Both the position numbers and the translations under genes were made by a program. The notes beneath the pieces were generated by a model. It had not been told where the DNA came from. It was given only the letters and a program-made list of their open reading frames with translations, and searched no databases. From the NCBI GenBank assembly GCA_934647305.1, contig CAKUFI010000043.1:1-23423 (forward strand): DNA of 23,423 nucleotides, written 5' to 3'. This DNA comes from an uncultured Clostridia bacterium (GTDB lineage: Bacteria; Bacillota; Clostridia; Christensenellales; Aristaeellaceae). How positions within the stretch are numbered: the first letter of the stretch is position 1; each line of letters opens with the position of its first letter. Shown piece after piece: positions 6,921 to 13,840 of this stretch.

Positions 6921-7886
6921 ATGTTTCGATTCGGACCGATCGGCGATCTGCTTCGCTGGATCCTGGAGCTCATCTACAGGGTCATCCCCAACTACGGCTG
7001 GGCCGTCATCGTCTTCACCCTGCTCATCCGCATCCTGCTGCTGCCCTTCGACATCAAGAGCAAGCGCAGCATGAAGCGCACCGCCGCCATTCAGCCGCAG
7101 CTGGACGCGCTCAATAAGAAGTACGCCAACGACCGCGAAAAGCTGGCCCAGAAGCAGCAGGAGCTTTACCGCCGCGAGAAGATCAATCCCCTCTCCGGCT
7201 GCCTGCCGATGCTGCTGTCGATGCTGATCCTCTTCCCGATGTTCTACGTCATGCGCGAGATTTCCGACGAGGAAATTATCACCCAGGTGCTCTCCATCAA
7301 GGAGGCGCTGGACTCGGGCGTGCAGGGCTTCAAGCCGGTGCTTCAGCCCTTCCTGTGGATCAAGAACGTCTTCCAGCCCGACTCCTTCATGTCCACCGTG
7401 CTGCCCGCCAGCAGCACCGCGCTTCAGACCATCACCAAGGCCTCCGGCGCGATCACGGCCGAGATGATCGAGACCGCCAAGACCTTCCTGGATTCTGAGG
7501 CGTATCAGTCCTGGGCGCTGGCCAACGGCAATGAAATCGTCTATACCGGCATGATGCTGTTCTGGACGATCAAGATCCCCAAGGTCATGAACGGTCTGTT
7601 CATCCTGCCCGTGCTCTCCGCCGTGAGCCAGTTTTTGAGCAGCAAGATCATGAACGCGGGCCAGAGCGGCGCTCAGAACGAGCAGGCCGCCGCCACCAAC
7701 AAGATGATGAAGTGGTTCTTCCCGCTGTTCTCCCTGTGGATCTGCGCCAGCTCCACCGCCGGCTTCGCCCTGTACTGGGTGGCCAGCAACCTGATCCAGA
7801 TGATCGAGCAGTTCCTGCTGGGCAAGTGGATCGACCACAGCGACAAGAAGAAGCAGCAGCAAAATGAGCTGAGCAAGGAGGCTTAA
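6921..7886 (+). CDS. yidC: Membrane protein insertase YidC/SpoIIIJ/Oxa1
   Basis: 321 residues with an AAGGAGG site before the ATG. Inserts and folds membrane proteins, alone or with SecYEG. The first conserved hydrophobic segment (about 26-43, NYGWAVIVFTLLIRILLLPF) carries the groove arginine, R37, needed for activity in Gram-positive YidC. A cytoplasmic coiled-coil hairpin follows (about 50-90, with KYANDREKLAQKQQELYRRE). Further membrane segments lie near 95-112, 210-235 and 265-295. There is no lipobox or cleavable signal, unlike Bacillus SpoIIIJ. A long extracytoplasmic insert (about 115-210) sits between the first two conserved segments. It is followed by jag after 5 nt. Confidence 0.95.
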   Translation: MFRFGPIGDLLRWILELIYRVIPNYGWAVIVFTLLIRILLLPFDIKSKRSMKRTAAIQPQLDALNKKYANDREKLAQKQQELYRREKINPLSGCLPMLLSMLILFPMFYVMREISDEEIITQVLSIKEALDSGVQGFKPVLQPFLWIKNVFQPDSFMSTVLPASSTALQTITKASGAITAEMIETAKTFLDSEAYQSWALANGNEIVYTGMMLFWTIKIPKVMNGLFILPVLSAVSQFLSSKIMNAGQSGAQNEQAAATNKMMKWFFPLFSLWICASSTAGFALYWVASNLIQMIEQFLLGKWIDHSDKKKQQQNELSKEA

Positions 7887-7891
7887 CCCCC

Positions 7892-8908
7892 ATGAAATCG
7901 ATCGAAATGACCGGCAAGACCGTCGAAGACGCCGTCTCCGCAGGCGTTAAGGCGCTTGGCTGCGACCCGTCCGACATCAAAATCGACGTGCTTGACATGG
8001 GCAGTCCCGGACTGTTCGGCATGTTCGGCCGCCTGGCCAAGGTGCGCCTGACCGTCAAGGAGGACGATTCCTTCGCCTTCGAAATGCCCGAGATGAGCCT
8101 GAACGCCCCCAAAAAGAGCGCGCCCAAGCCCGCGCCGAAGCCCGCGGCCGAGGTCAAAAAGCCTGAGGCCAGGCCCGCGCCCAAGGCGGAAAAGCCCGCC
8201 GTGGAGGTAAAGAAGCCTGAGGCCGAACCCGCCGCGAAGCCTGAGCCCGTCAAGGTCGAGGCGGAGCAGCCCGCTGAGCCTAAAGCCGAGGTGAAGAAGC
8301 CTGAAGCCAGGCCCGAGCGCGCCGAAAAGCCCGCTTCCCCGAAGCCTGCCAGAAAGCCCCGCCCCGCCCGCGAGGAAAAGGCCCCTGCGCCGCTGCCCGA
8401 GCGCGTGCCGTTTGAAGAGATGCCGGCGCTGAACCTGGACGAGCTGTCCGAGGCCGGCCGCGCCGCCTGCGAGTTCCTGAAGAAGGTGACCGCGGAAATG
8501 GGCGCCGGCGAGGTCGAGATGCGCGTTCTGGAGAAGGACGGCAACGTCAGCGTGGCCATGATGGGCGACGAGCTGGGCATCCTGATCGGCCGCCGCGGCG
8601 AGACGCTGGATTCGCTGCAGTACCTGACCGGCCTGTACGTCAACAAGCACCGCAGCGAGTACGTCCGCGTGTCGCTCGATTCCGAAAACTACCGCGGCAA
8701 GCGTGAGGAGGCGCTGACCAAGCTGGCGCAGCGCATGGCCGCCCGCGCCCGCAAGACCGGCCGCAAGGTCACGCTCGAGCCGATGAACCCCTACGAGCGC
8801 CGCATCCTGCACTCCGCCCTGCAGGCCGATCCTTACGTGACCACCCACAGCGAGGGCGAGGAGCCTTACCGCCGCGTCGTGATCACCCTCAAGGGCTATG
8901 AAGATTGA
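7892..8908 (+). CDS. jag: RNA-binding protein Jag/KhpB (SpoIIIJ-associated)
   Basis: 338 residues, longer than the usual 200-250 because of its linker. Order: Jag-N domain (1-58, KSIEMTGKTVEDAVSAGVKAL through GSPGLFGMFGR); an Ala/Pro/Lys/Glu-rich linker (about 70-170) built from PKPA and VKKPEA variants; a KH domain with GRRGETLDSLQYL (the GxxG loop, about 233); and a C-terminal R3H domain with the R-x3-H motif ERRILH near 305. KhpB-type proteins bind many RNAs and affect cell division and envelope genes. The linker looks intrinsically disordered and low in complexity. The stop codon overlaps the start of the PHP gene by 11 nt. The AAGGAGG site lies inside the end of yidC. Confidence 0.94.
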   Translation: MKSIEMTGKTVEDAVSAGVKALGCDPSDIKIDVLDMGSPGLFGMFGRLAKVRLTVKEDDSFAFEMPEMSLNAPKKSAPKPAPKPAAEVKKPEARPAPKAEKPAVEVKKPEAEPAAKPEPVKVEAEQPAEPKAEVKKPEARPERAEKPASPKPARKPRPAREEKAPAPLPERVPFEEMPALNLDELSEAGRAACEFLKKVTAEMGAGEVEMRVLEKDGNVSVAMMGDELGILIGRRGETLDSLQYLTGLYVNKHRSEYVRVSLDSENYRGKREEALTKLAQRMAARARKTGRKVTLEPMNPYERRILHSALQADPYVTTHSEGEEPYRRVVITLKGYED

Positions 8909-9572
8909 CGTTCACGTGCACACCAGCGAGGTGAGCGGCTGCGGCCAGCTGCCCGGCGCGGAAATGGCGCGCCTGTACAAGCAGGCGGGCTACGGCGCGA
9001 TCGTCATCACCGACCACCTGATCGCCGGGACGCACCGGGACATGACCCCCGAGGCGCGCGCCGAATGGTACGTCAGCGGCTATCGCGCCGCGAAGGCCGA
9101 GGGCGAGAAGATCGGTCTGACCGTGTTGCTGGGCGCGGAGCTGCGCTTCTTCGGCGGCAACGAGGACTTCCTGCTCTACGGCCTCACGCCCGAGGACGTG
9201 CAGTGGATCTTCGAAAAGCTGGATGCGGACACGCGGCTTGACGGCTTTTACCCGCTGGTCAGGCAGTCCGGACGGATGCTGCTGATTCAGGCGCATCCCT
9301 TCCGCGAGCCGCTCCGGCACGCGCCGACCGAGCTGCTCGACGGCGTGGAGGTCTACAACGCCGCCAACGCCAACCACAAAAACCACAACGACCAGGCGCT
9401 TGCCTACGCGCGCTCCGCACGGCCCGGTTTCATTCAGACCAGCGGTTCGGATGCGCACATGCTCAGTCAGGTGGGACACGGCGGGCTGATTGCCGACGCG
9501 CCCATCCGCACCGAGAGCGAGCTGGTGGCCTGGCTGCGGGCGCATCCCGTGCCTAAGCGAATCGAGGAATAG
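8898..9572 (+). CDS. PHP-domain metal-dependent phosphoesterase
   Basis: 224 residues beginning MKIDVHVHTSEVSGCG. The metal ligands of the PHP superfamily are visible: H-x-H at residues 6 and 8, ITDH near 39, GAELRF near 78, IQAHPFRE near 134 and GSDAHM near 192. Such stand-alone PHP proteins hydrolyse phosphoesters or phosphorylated nucleotides/sugars; the substrate is not deducible. It overlaps jag by 11 nt and takes the place where mnmE often follows in Firmicutes, so it is probably expressed with the ribosome/insertase operon. A terminator follows directly. Confidence 0.9.
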   Translation: MKIDVHVHTSEVSGCGQLPGAEMARLYKQAGYGAIVITDHLIAGTHRDMTPEARAEWYVSGYRAAKAEGEKIGLTVLLGAELRFFGGNEDFLLYGLTPEDVQWIFEKLDADTRLDGFYPLVRQSGRMLLIQAHPFREPLRHAPTELLDGVEVYNAANANHKNHNDQALAYARSARPGFIQTSGSDAHMLSQVGHGGLIADAPIRTESELVAWLRAHPVPKRIEE

Positions 9573-9578
9573 CTATGT

Positions 9579-9614
9579 GAGATCCCTTTGGACGATGTCC
9601 AAGGGGGTCTTTTC
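9579..9614 (+). terminator. Rho-independent terminator of the rpmH-jag-PHP operon
   Basis: GATCCCTTTGGAC (9581-9593) pairs with GTCCAAGGGGGTC (9597-9609) around a GAT loop, followed by TTTTC. Confidence 0.88.
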
Positions 9615-9680
9615 AGCTTGTCAGAGCTTTTGACAGGCTGAAGAGCGGAGAAGCAGGTTCCCCACCCCGTGCTGTGCACT
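9614..9680 (+). repeat. Dispersed palindromic repeat, family D, copy 1
   Basis: CAGCTTGTCA (9614-9623) pairs with TGACAGGCTG (9631-9640), then a GAAGCAGGTTCCCC tail. The same arrangement recurs at 16435-16500. It starts directly after the operon terminator. Confidence 0.65.
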
Positions 9681-9729
9681 TTGTACTGCCCGAGTCGGCA
9701 ATGCCGGCAGAAGTTCTCCGGGATTTCCA

Positions 9730-9849
9730 TCAAGATGCACCTCCTTTCAAGATGGGGTGTGACAAACGGAACAAAGTGAACGAACTTTCCATAAAATCCG
9801 GAGGGGGATATGCGCTTGGATAATGCGCCGCTCTGTCCTGCATGCGCAT
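9730..9849 (-). CDS. Doubtful small ORF in the decayed element
   Basis: About 37-39 residues from ATG at 9849 or 9843, preceded by a G7 run (9850-9856). It is followed by a second doubtful frame starting at 9733 with an AAAGGAGG site; that one carries FCRHCRLGQYKVHS, then runs into the family D repeat and the terminator. Base composition here is lower in GC than in the neighbouring genes. I recognise neither product. Both lie downstream of the VapE remnant on the same strand, so they may be leftover genes of the same element, or not coding at all. Confidence 0.25.
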   Translation of the reverse strand: MRMQDRAAHYPSAYPPPDFMESSFTLFRLSHPILKGGAS

Positions 9850-9956
9850 CCCCCCCTTCGGTAAGTTATAGAGTTTTTGTTCACACACGGCGAGTTTCCC
9901 TGAATTCAGGGATTCCTCGTGTAGACAAACTGTAGACAAACCCTTGTACATTTACG

Positions 9957-10198
9957 CTATTCCATCCTCTTGTATACGCGCTGCGAGCCGTAAAATGCAG
10001 CTCTTGCCTTTCTATCCTGCAAAATCCACCCGGTCTTCGTCAGTATGGCGTGTATGGCCCGGCTCTCGCAGCGGTCGATGCGCCCGGGCGGGTGCGCCTC
10101 ACCGTGCCCACCGCGTCCGAGGACAGCCACTCCCTACGCCGGTACAGGTCCATGCCGCCCCAGTCCTCGGGCAGCAGTTGCCCCCAATGCCTGCTCGT
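9957..10198 (-). pseudogene. Remnant of phage virulence-associated E (VapE) primase/ATPase C-terminus
   Basis: On the minus strand one frame reads HWGQLLPEDWGGMDLYRRR, then EWLSSDAVGTVRRT. After a frame change near 10082 a second reads RIDRCESRAIHAILTKTGW, then ILQDRKARAAFYGSQRVYKRM and a TAG at 9957-9959. Joined, they follow the C-terminal layout of VapE-type proteins of phages and phage islands: DW..D.Y.RR.FL, GTV.R, then an ES..I..IL...GW stretch and a final YG.QR.Y. The usual EIWCE block between them is missing, so there is a deletion plus a frameshift, and nothing upstream of about residue -80 remains. The match is from memory of the family, not from a search. Confidence 0.6.
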
Positions 10199-10242
10199 AT
10201 GATATAGGTTTGTTTTCTGATAGCGCGCGTTGGCTTTCCGGC

Positions 10243-10271
10243 TTGAAACAGGCGGCTTTTCGGGGTATAAT
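10243..10271 (+). promoter_or_regulatory. Sigma-A promoter for the Gfo/Idh/MocA gene
   Basis: TTGAAA (10243-10248), 17-nt spacer, TATAAT (10266-10271), about 72 nt before the ATG. Confidence 0.85.
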
Positions 10272-10343
10272 CACTGCATGAAGGTTTGAAAAACCTGCGT
10301 CCGCAGAAACGAAACCGGTGCGGAGCGCAAAGGAGGAAGACCT

Positions 10344-11540
10344 ATGGCTCAGAAACTGACAATCGCCGTCGTCGGCTGCGGAGACTTCGCGAAAAACTTC
10401 GTGCCGCTGTTCAAGGCGCATCCGCTGGTTGAAAAGGTGTACGTCTGCGACCTGATCCGTGCCCGCGCGGAGGAATACTCGGCGCGCTTCGGCGTGGAAA
10501 TCGCGGGCAGCTTCGAGGAAGTCCTGAAGAATCCCGCGATCACCTGCATTGCCAACTTCACTCAGCGCCACCTGCACGGCCCGATCGTGACCGCCGCCCT
10601 GCGCGCCGGGAAGCACGTCTACTCCGCCGTGCCGATGGCCAGCCGGGTCGAGGAATGCCAGGAGATCGTCTCGCTGGTGAAGCAGACCGGCCTGACCTAC
10701 ATGATGGGCGAGACCTGCATCTACTACCCCAGCTCGATGTTCTGCCGCGAGCGCTTCCTGCGGGGCGATTTCGGCCGGTTTGTGTACGGCGAATCGCAGT
10801 ACTATCACGACATTTCGCACTTCTCGCAGAACTTCCTGGCCGACAAAACCAGCGCCGGCGTGCCGCCTTTCTTCTACCCCACCCACTCCACCGCCATGCT
10901 GCTGCACGCGACGGACAGCTTCGTCACCCGCGTCACTGCGATGGGCTACGAGGATCAGGAGCCGGACGGCATTTACCGCAGGGGCGTAAACCAGTGGGAC
11001 AACGTGTACTCGAACGCCTACTCGCTGATGCGGCTGGACAACGGCGGCGTGGCGCGGATCAACGAGTGCCGCCGCATCGGTCACAAGGCGCCTTCGTCCT
11101 GCGTCTCGGGCTTCTACGGCACCCGGGCGGGGTATCAGTTCATGAACGCGCAGCACCTGGTGACCACGCTGTCCGGAAGCGGCGTGACGCTCGAGGATGT
11201 GAGCGACTACGTGAACCCTGAAGCCATGACCGCGCACCGCGACCTGCCCGACTTTAAGCAGCAGGTGGCCAATCACGCCTGGCAGTGGGACAGCTTCGCG
11301 CCGGTTCAGGCTGCTGAGCGCGCCCGCCTGCCTGAAAGCTACAAGGGCCTGCCCAACGGCCACATGGCCTCGCATCAGCTGCTGATTGATGACTTCTGCA
11401 CCGCCGCCTACTTCGGCAGGCGCCCCACCGTCCACGCCTGGCTGGCCGCGCGCTACACCATCCCCGGCCTCGTCGCGCACCAGTCGCTGCTCAGGGACGG
11501 CGAACCGCTCCCCGTGCCCGACTGCGGCATGCCGGAGTGA
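10344..11540 (+). CDS. Gfo/Idh/MocA-family NAD(P)-dependent oxidoreductase
   Basis: 398 residues with an AAAGGAGG site. The N-terminal Rossmann domain has IAVVGCGDFAKNFVPLF with the GxGxxA-like dinucleotide loop (here G-C-G-D-F-A) and the strand ending VYVCD. The C-terminal half has the family's alpha/beta fold (FGRFVYGESQYYHD and NVYSNAYSLMRLDNGGVARI). Members oxidise or reduce sugars, inositols and related compounds. The usual EKP motif with the catalytic lysine reads AVP here (HVYSAVPMASRVEEC), so ordinary dehydrogenase chemistry is doubtful. The gene is alone between its promoter and the next promoter, without sugar-transport neighbours, so the substrate cannot be suggested. Confidence 0.88.
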   Translation: MAQKLTIAVVGCGDFAKNFVPLFKAHPLVEKVYVCDLIRARAEEYSARFGVEIAGSFEEVLKNPAITCIANFTQRHLHGPIVTAALRAGKHVYSAVPMASRVEECQEIVSLVKQTGLTYMMGETCIYYPSSMFCRERFLRGDFGRFVYGESQYYHDISHFSQNFLADKTSAGVPPFFYPTHSTAMLLHATDSFVTRVTAMGYEDQEPDGIYRRGVNQWDNVYSNAYSLMRLDNGGVARINECRRIGHKAPSSCVSGFYGTRAGYQFMNAQHLVTTLSGSGVTLEDVSDYVNPEAMTAHRDLPDFKQQVANHAWQWDSFAPVQAAERARLPESYKGLPNGHMASHQLLIDDFCTAAYFGRRPTVHAWLAARYTIPGLVAHQSLLRDGEPLPVPDCGMPE

Positions 11541-11555
11541 GGCCGGACGGCGCGC

Positions 11556-11584
11556 TTGACATCTCCGCGGCCCCATGCTATACT
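11556..11584 (+). promoter_or_regulatory. Sigma-A promoter for the DUF3784-like gene
   Basis: TTGACA (11556-11561), 17-nt spacer, TATACT (11579-11584), 38 nt before the ATG. It starts 15 nt after the oxidoreductase stop codon. Confidence 0.85.
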
Positions 11585-11622
11585 GATTGCGGAAGAGTTT
11601 ACATATAGAGGCGGTGAAAAGA

Positions 11623-11940
11623 ATGACTGTCTATTCAATCCTCCTGTTTCTCGTGGCCGCGCTGCTGGCCTGGGTGGGCGCGATGATCTACAGGGGAAAT
11701 ACGCAGCTGATTCACGCCTATCACCAGTCAAAGGTTTCTGATGCGGACAGACCTGCCTATGCGAAGGCCTTCGCGAAGGGCATTTCCGTCCTTGCCGCGG
11801 CGCTGCTTCTCAGCGGCGTGCTTGCGCTGTGGGGCGCTTCGGGAATGGCCGTATCGCTCATCGTGCTGTTTGCCGGGCTCCTGGTTTCCTTCATCCTGCT
11901 GTACCGGGTACAGAAAGAATTCAACGGCGGTCTTTTTTAG
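11623..11940 (+). CDS. Small membrane protein, DUF3784-like
   Basis: 105 residues from the ATG at 11623, which has a GAGGCGGTG site; a longer frame from 11587 would begin before any ribosome site. Three hydrophobic segments are visible: about 3-23 (YSILLFLVAALLAWVGAMIY), 51-69 and 74-94. Between the first two is the polar stretch RGNTQLIHAYHQSKVSDADR, which together with the layout resembles DUF3784 proteins of Firmicutes (a Tyr/Asn-rich cytoplasmic or extracellular loop between helices). Function is unknown. It is monocistronic between its promoter and terminator. Confidence 0.78.
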   Translation: MTVYSILLFLVAALLAWVGAMIYRGNTQLIHAYHQSKVSDADRPAYAKAFAKGISVLAAALLLSGVLALWGASGMAVSLIVLFAGLLVSFILLYRVQKEFNGGLF

Positions 11941-11954
11941 GCTCTGCGAAACAT

Positions 11955-11982
11955 GGCGCCTGTCTTCGGATGGGCGCTTTTT
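11955..11982 (+). terminator. Rho-independent terminator
   Basis: GCGCC (11956-11960) pairs with GGCGC (11973-11977), with an inner stem closed by a TTCG tetraloop, followed by TTTTT. Confidence 0.82.
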
Positions 11983-12007
11983 ACGTACACTTAACGCCGC
12001 AAAACGC

Positions 12008-12036
12008 TTGACAAACCGCTCTCGCTAGGCTATAAT
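12008..12036 (+). promoter_or_regulatory. Sigma-A promoter of the perR-rbr cluster
   Basis: TTGACA (12008-12013), 17-nt spacer, TATAAT (12031-12036). Confidence 0.88.
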
Positions 12037-12047
12037 AAGATCAATAA

Positions 12048-12062
12048 TTAGAATGATTCTTG
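12048..12062 (+). promoter_or_regulatory. Candidate Per box (Fur-family operator)
   Basis: TTAGAAT-G-ATTCTTG is a 7-1-7 inverted repeat with a perfect AGAAT-G-ATTCT core. It resembles the Bacillus Per box (TTATAATNATTATAA) and falls just past the predicted transcription start near 12043, where a bound repressor would block its own promoter. Confidence 0.6.
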
Positions 12063-12084
12063 AAACGACGAAGGACGTGATCCC

Positions 12085-12465
12085 ATGACCAAGCAGCGCG
12101 AAGTGATTCTGAGAATCATTCAGTCTTCCGGCCAGCACCTGACGGCCGAGCAGGTTTTCCTGGCCGCAAAGCAGGAGCTGCCCAGCCTGGCGATTGGCAC
12201 GGTGTATAACAACCTGAACGCCCTGTGCGCCGACGGCACGATCACCCGCGTGCAGATCAGCCGCCAGCCCGACCGCTTCGACCGCGCGCCCATCGAGCGC
12301 CTGCACCACCACATGGTGTGCGACCGATGCGGAAGGATCGAGGACCTAAAGCTGGACGACCTGCAAAGCTACCTTCAAAAGCGCTGCGGCGCGAAGATCA
12401 ACTCGGTCGAGCTGACCGTACACTGCACCTGCGACGAGTGCCTGCGCGGGCGGCAGACCCCCTGA
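12085..12465 (+). CDS. perR: Fur-family peroxide-responsive repressor, PerR-like
   Basis: 126 residues. The N-terminal winged helix has HLTAEQVFLAAKQELPSLAIGTVYNNLNAL, the Fur-type DNA-recognition region. The C-terminal dimer domain has the metal-rich HHHMVCDRCGRIEDL and a C-x-C-x2-C (CTCDEC), which give the paired CxxC zinc site of PerR and Fur. PerR binds Fe(II) or Mn(II) and leaves DNA when its histidines are oxidised by peroxide. Here the assignment to PerR and not Fur or Zur rests on the AT-rich operator in its own promoter and on rubrerythrin and rubredoxin just downstream. The N-terminus is about ten residues shorter than in Bacillus PerR. Confidence 0.85.
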   Translation: MTKQREVILRIIQSSGQHLTAEQVFLAAKQELPSLAIGTVYNNLNALCADGTITRVQISRQPDRFDRAPIERLHHHMVCDRCGRIEDLKLDDLQSYLQKRCGAKINSVELTVHCTCDECLRGRQTP

Positions 12466-12522
12466 CCCCTTCGGGCCAAGCGCCCCTGAGGATAAAAACA
12501 TTGTATAAGGAGTGTATGAATC

Positions 12523-13071
12523 ATGAAGAAGTGGAGATGCACCGTTTGCGGAGAAATCGTTGAGTCCGAAACCAGGCCGGAGAAGTGCCCCCTGTGCAAG
12601 GCCCCCGGCGAGAAGTTCGTGGAGGTTGTCGAAGAGGAAATGACCTGGGCGACCGAGCATGAGGTCGGCGTGGCCAAGGGCGTGAGCGAGGAGATTCTCG
12701 AGGGTCTGCGCGCCAACTTCAACGGCGAGTGCACCGAGGTCGGCATGTACCTGGCCATGGCCCGCGTGGCCTTCCGCGAGGGCTACCCGGAGATCGGCGA
12801 GTACTGGAAGACCGCCGCGTACGAAGAGGCCGAGCATGCCGCCAAGTTCGCCGAACTGCTGGGTGAGTGCGTGTCCGCCTCCACCAAGGAGAACCTGACC
12901 GTCCGCGTGGCCGCCGAGAACGGCGCGACCGCCGGCAAGTTCGAGCTGGCCAAGCTGGCCAAGGCGCAGAACCTGGACGCCATCCACGACACCGTGCACG
13001 AAATGGCGAAGGACGAGGCGAGACATGGCCGCGCGTTCAAGGGCCTGCTGGAGCGGTACTTCGGCAAGTAA
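12523..13071 (+). CDS. rbr: Rubrerythrin with N-terminal rubredoxin-like domain (reverse rubrerythrin)
   Basis: 182 residues. Residues 1-33 form a rubredoxin-like Fe(SCys)4 site, CTVCGEIV and CPLCKAPG. The rest is the four-helix diiron domain: ANFNGECTEVGMYLAMARVA, then YEEAEHAAKFAELL, and near the C-terminus DEARHGRAFKGLL, with the Glu and E-x2-H ligands of the ferritin-like family. Placing the rubredoxin domain first is typical of the reverse rubrerythrins of anaerobes, which act as NADH-dependent peroxidases with rubredoxin as carrier. It follows perR by 57 nt without a clear promoter or terminator and precedes rubredoxin by 33 nt, so all three are probably co-transcribed. Its 3' end is copied twice downstream. 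Confidence 0.95.
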   Translation: MKKWRCTVCGEIVESETRPEKCPLCKAPGEKFVEVVEEEMTWATEHEVGVAKGVSEEILEGLRANFNGECTEVGMYLAMARVAFREGYPEIGEYWKTAAYEEAEHAAKFAELLGECVSASTKENLTVRVAAENGATAGKFELAKLAKAQNLDAIHDTVHEMAKDEARHGRAFKGLLERYFGK

Positions 13072-13104
13072 TCAGCGTCAGCGCAGCAGAGGGAGGGTTT
13101 TTCC

Positions 13105-13260
13105 ATGAAGTATGAGTGCCCGTGCGGATATGTCTACGACCCCGCGATTGGCGATCCCGAAAACGGCGTAGCGCCCGGAACCGCCTGGGAGGACGTTCCC
13201 GAGGATTGGGTTTGCCCCACCTGCGGCCTGGACAAGAGCGTTTTTACGCCGGTTGAATAA
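13105..13260 (+). CDS. Rubredoxin
   Basis: 51 residues, starting MKYECPCGYVYDPAIGDPENG after a GGGAGGG site. Both iron-binding pairs are present: C-x-C-G at residues 5-8 and CPTCGLDK near 40-43, with PEDWVCP between. The first pair is C-P-C-G, one residue tighter than the usual C-x2-C-G, a spacing worth noting for iron binding. It is an electron carrier likely serving the adjacent rubrerythrin in peroxide reduction. Confidence 0.92.
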   Translation: MKYECPCGYVYDPAIGDPENGVAPGTAWEDVPEDWVCPTCGLDKSVFTPVE

Positions 13261-13262
13261 AG

Positions 13263-13316
13263 GAAGCCCGTCACGGCAAGGCCTTCAAGGGACTGCTGAA
13301 GCGGTGTTTCAAGTAA
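13263..13316 (+). pseudogene. Fragment: rubrerythrin 3' end, copy 2
   Basis: Directly after the rubredoxin stop codon the sequence reads EARHGKAFKGLLKRCFK and TAA, against EARHGRAFKGLLERYFGK and TAA at the end of the rubrerythrin gene. The following bases (TTCAGCGC) also echo those after rbr (TCAGCGTC). No start codon or N-terminal part is present. Confidence 0.8.
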
Positions 13317-13328
13317 TTCAGCGCACTG

Positions 13329-13354
13329 AAAGGGGCAAGCGATTGCCCCTTTTA
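13329..13354 (+). terminator. Terminator of the perR-rbr-rubredoxin unit
   Basis: AAAGGGGCAA (13329-13338) pairs with TTGCCCCTTTT (13343-13353) around a GCGA tetraloop. Confidence 0.9.
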
Positions 13355-13379
13355 ATCGTAGATTTCAGGAGGATTTGCC

Positions 13380-13730
13380 ATGAGACGCCTGACGATTACA
13401 CGGAAGAAGAGCTTTGTCGGTTCAGTAACCCCCTACTTTCTCTTCGTTGGCTATCGGAAAACGGAGGTTGATCCGGACGATCCGGAGGCTGAATGGGATT
13501 TCCCTGACAGCAGCGATGCAAAAATTGCCAATGGTCAGACGGTTGTAATTCCCATTCGGGATGAAGAATGCCGCGTCATCGTGTGGGCAAACACGCTTAC
13601 TGGAGCTGCATCCGGCCCGGCATATTCAATTGACGCAGGAACAACCGACATTGAGTTGGAGCTGGTTACGCAATATAGCTGGATTCATGGCAGCAAGTAT
13701 TTGCTCAGACCCCTCTCGGCAGAATCCTAA
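13380..13730 (+). CDS. Small hypothetical protein, MRRLTITRKKSFVGS type
   Basis: 116 residues with a strong AGGAGG site. The N-terminus (LTITRKKSFVGS) resembles, from memory, short beta-rich Clostridia proteins that begin with a KRxxSF motif; the rest (a VDPDD stretch, then QTVVIPIRDEECRVIVWANTL and TDIELELVTQY) alternates hydrophobic and polar residues and suggests a beta-sandwich. No signal peptide or membrane segment. Codon use and base composition are less GC-rich than neighbours, which together with its position between two rubrerythrin-tail fragments suggests acquisition. Function unknown. Confidence 0.7.
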   Translation: MRRLTITRKKSFVGSVTPYFLFVGYRKTEVDPDDPEAEWDFPDSSDAKIANGQTVVIPIRDEECRVIVWANTLTGAASGPAYSIDAGTTDIELELVTQYSWIHGSKYLLRPLSAES

Positions 13731-13763
13731 AAGGATTCGCTGAAGCGGTACTTCGTCAAGTAA
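13731..13763 (+). pseudogene. Fragment: rubrerythrin 3' end, copy 3
   Basis: Immediately after the stop of the preceding gene, 33 bases encode KDSLKRYFVK and TAA. By hand alignment 27 of 33 bases match the end of rbr (KGLLERYFGK and TAA). Confidence 0.72.
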
Positions 13764-13840
13764 GCACAAAAATCGTTGACAGCCCCGTGCCTATGCTGTG
13801 CTTATGCAGCAAAGACTATTTGCAGGCAGGAGTTGTTTCG

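Noticed and set aside
10134..11576. Minus-strand open frame of 480 codons opposite the Gfo/Idh/MocA gene
   Set aside because: The plus strand holds a complete oxidoreductase with promoter and ribosome site; only its last part touches the VapE remnant, in the wrong frame.
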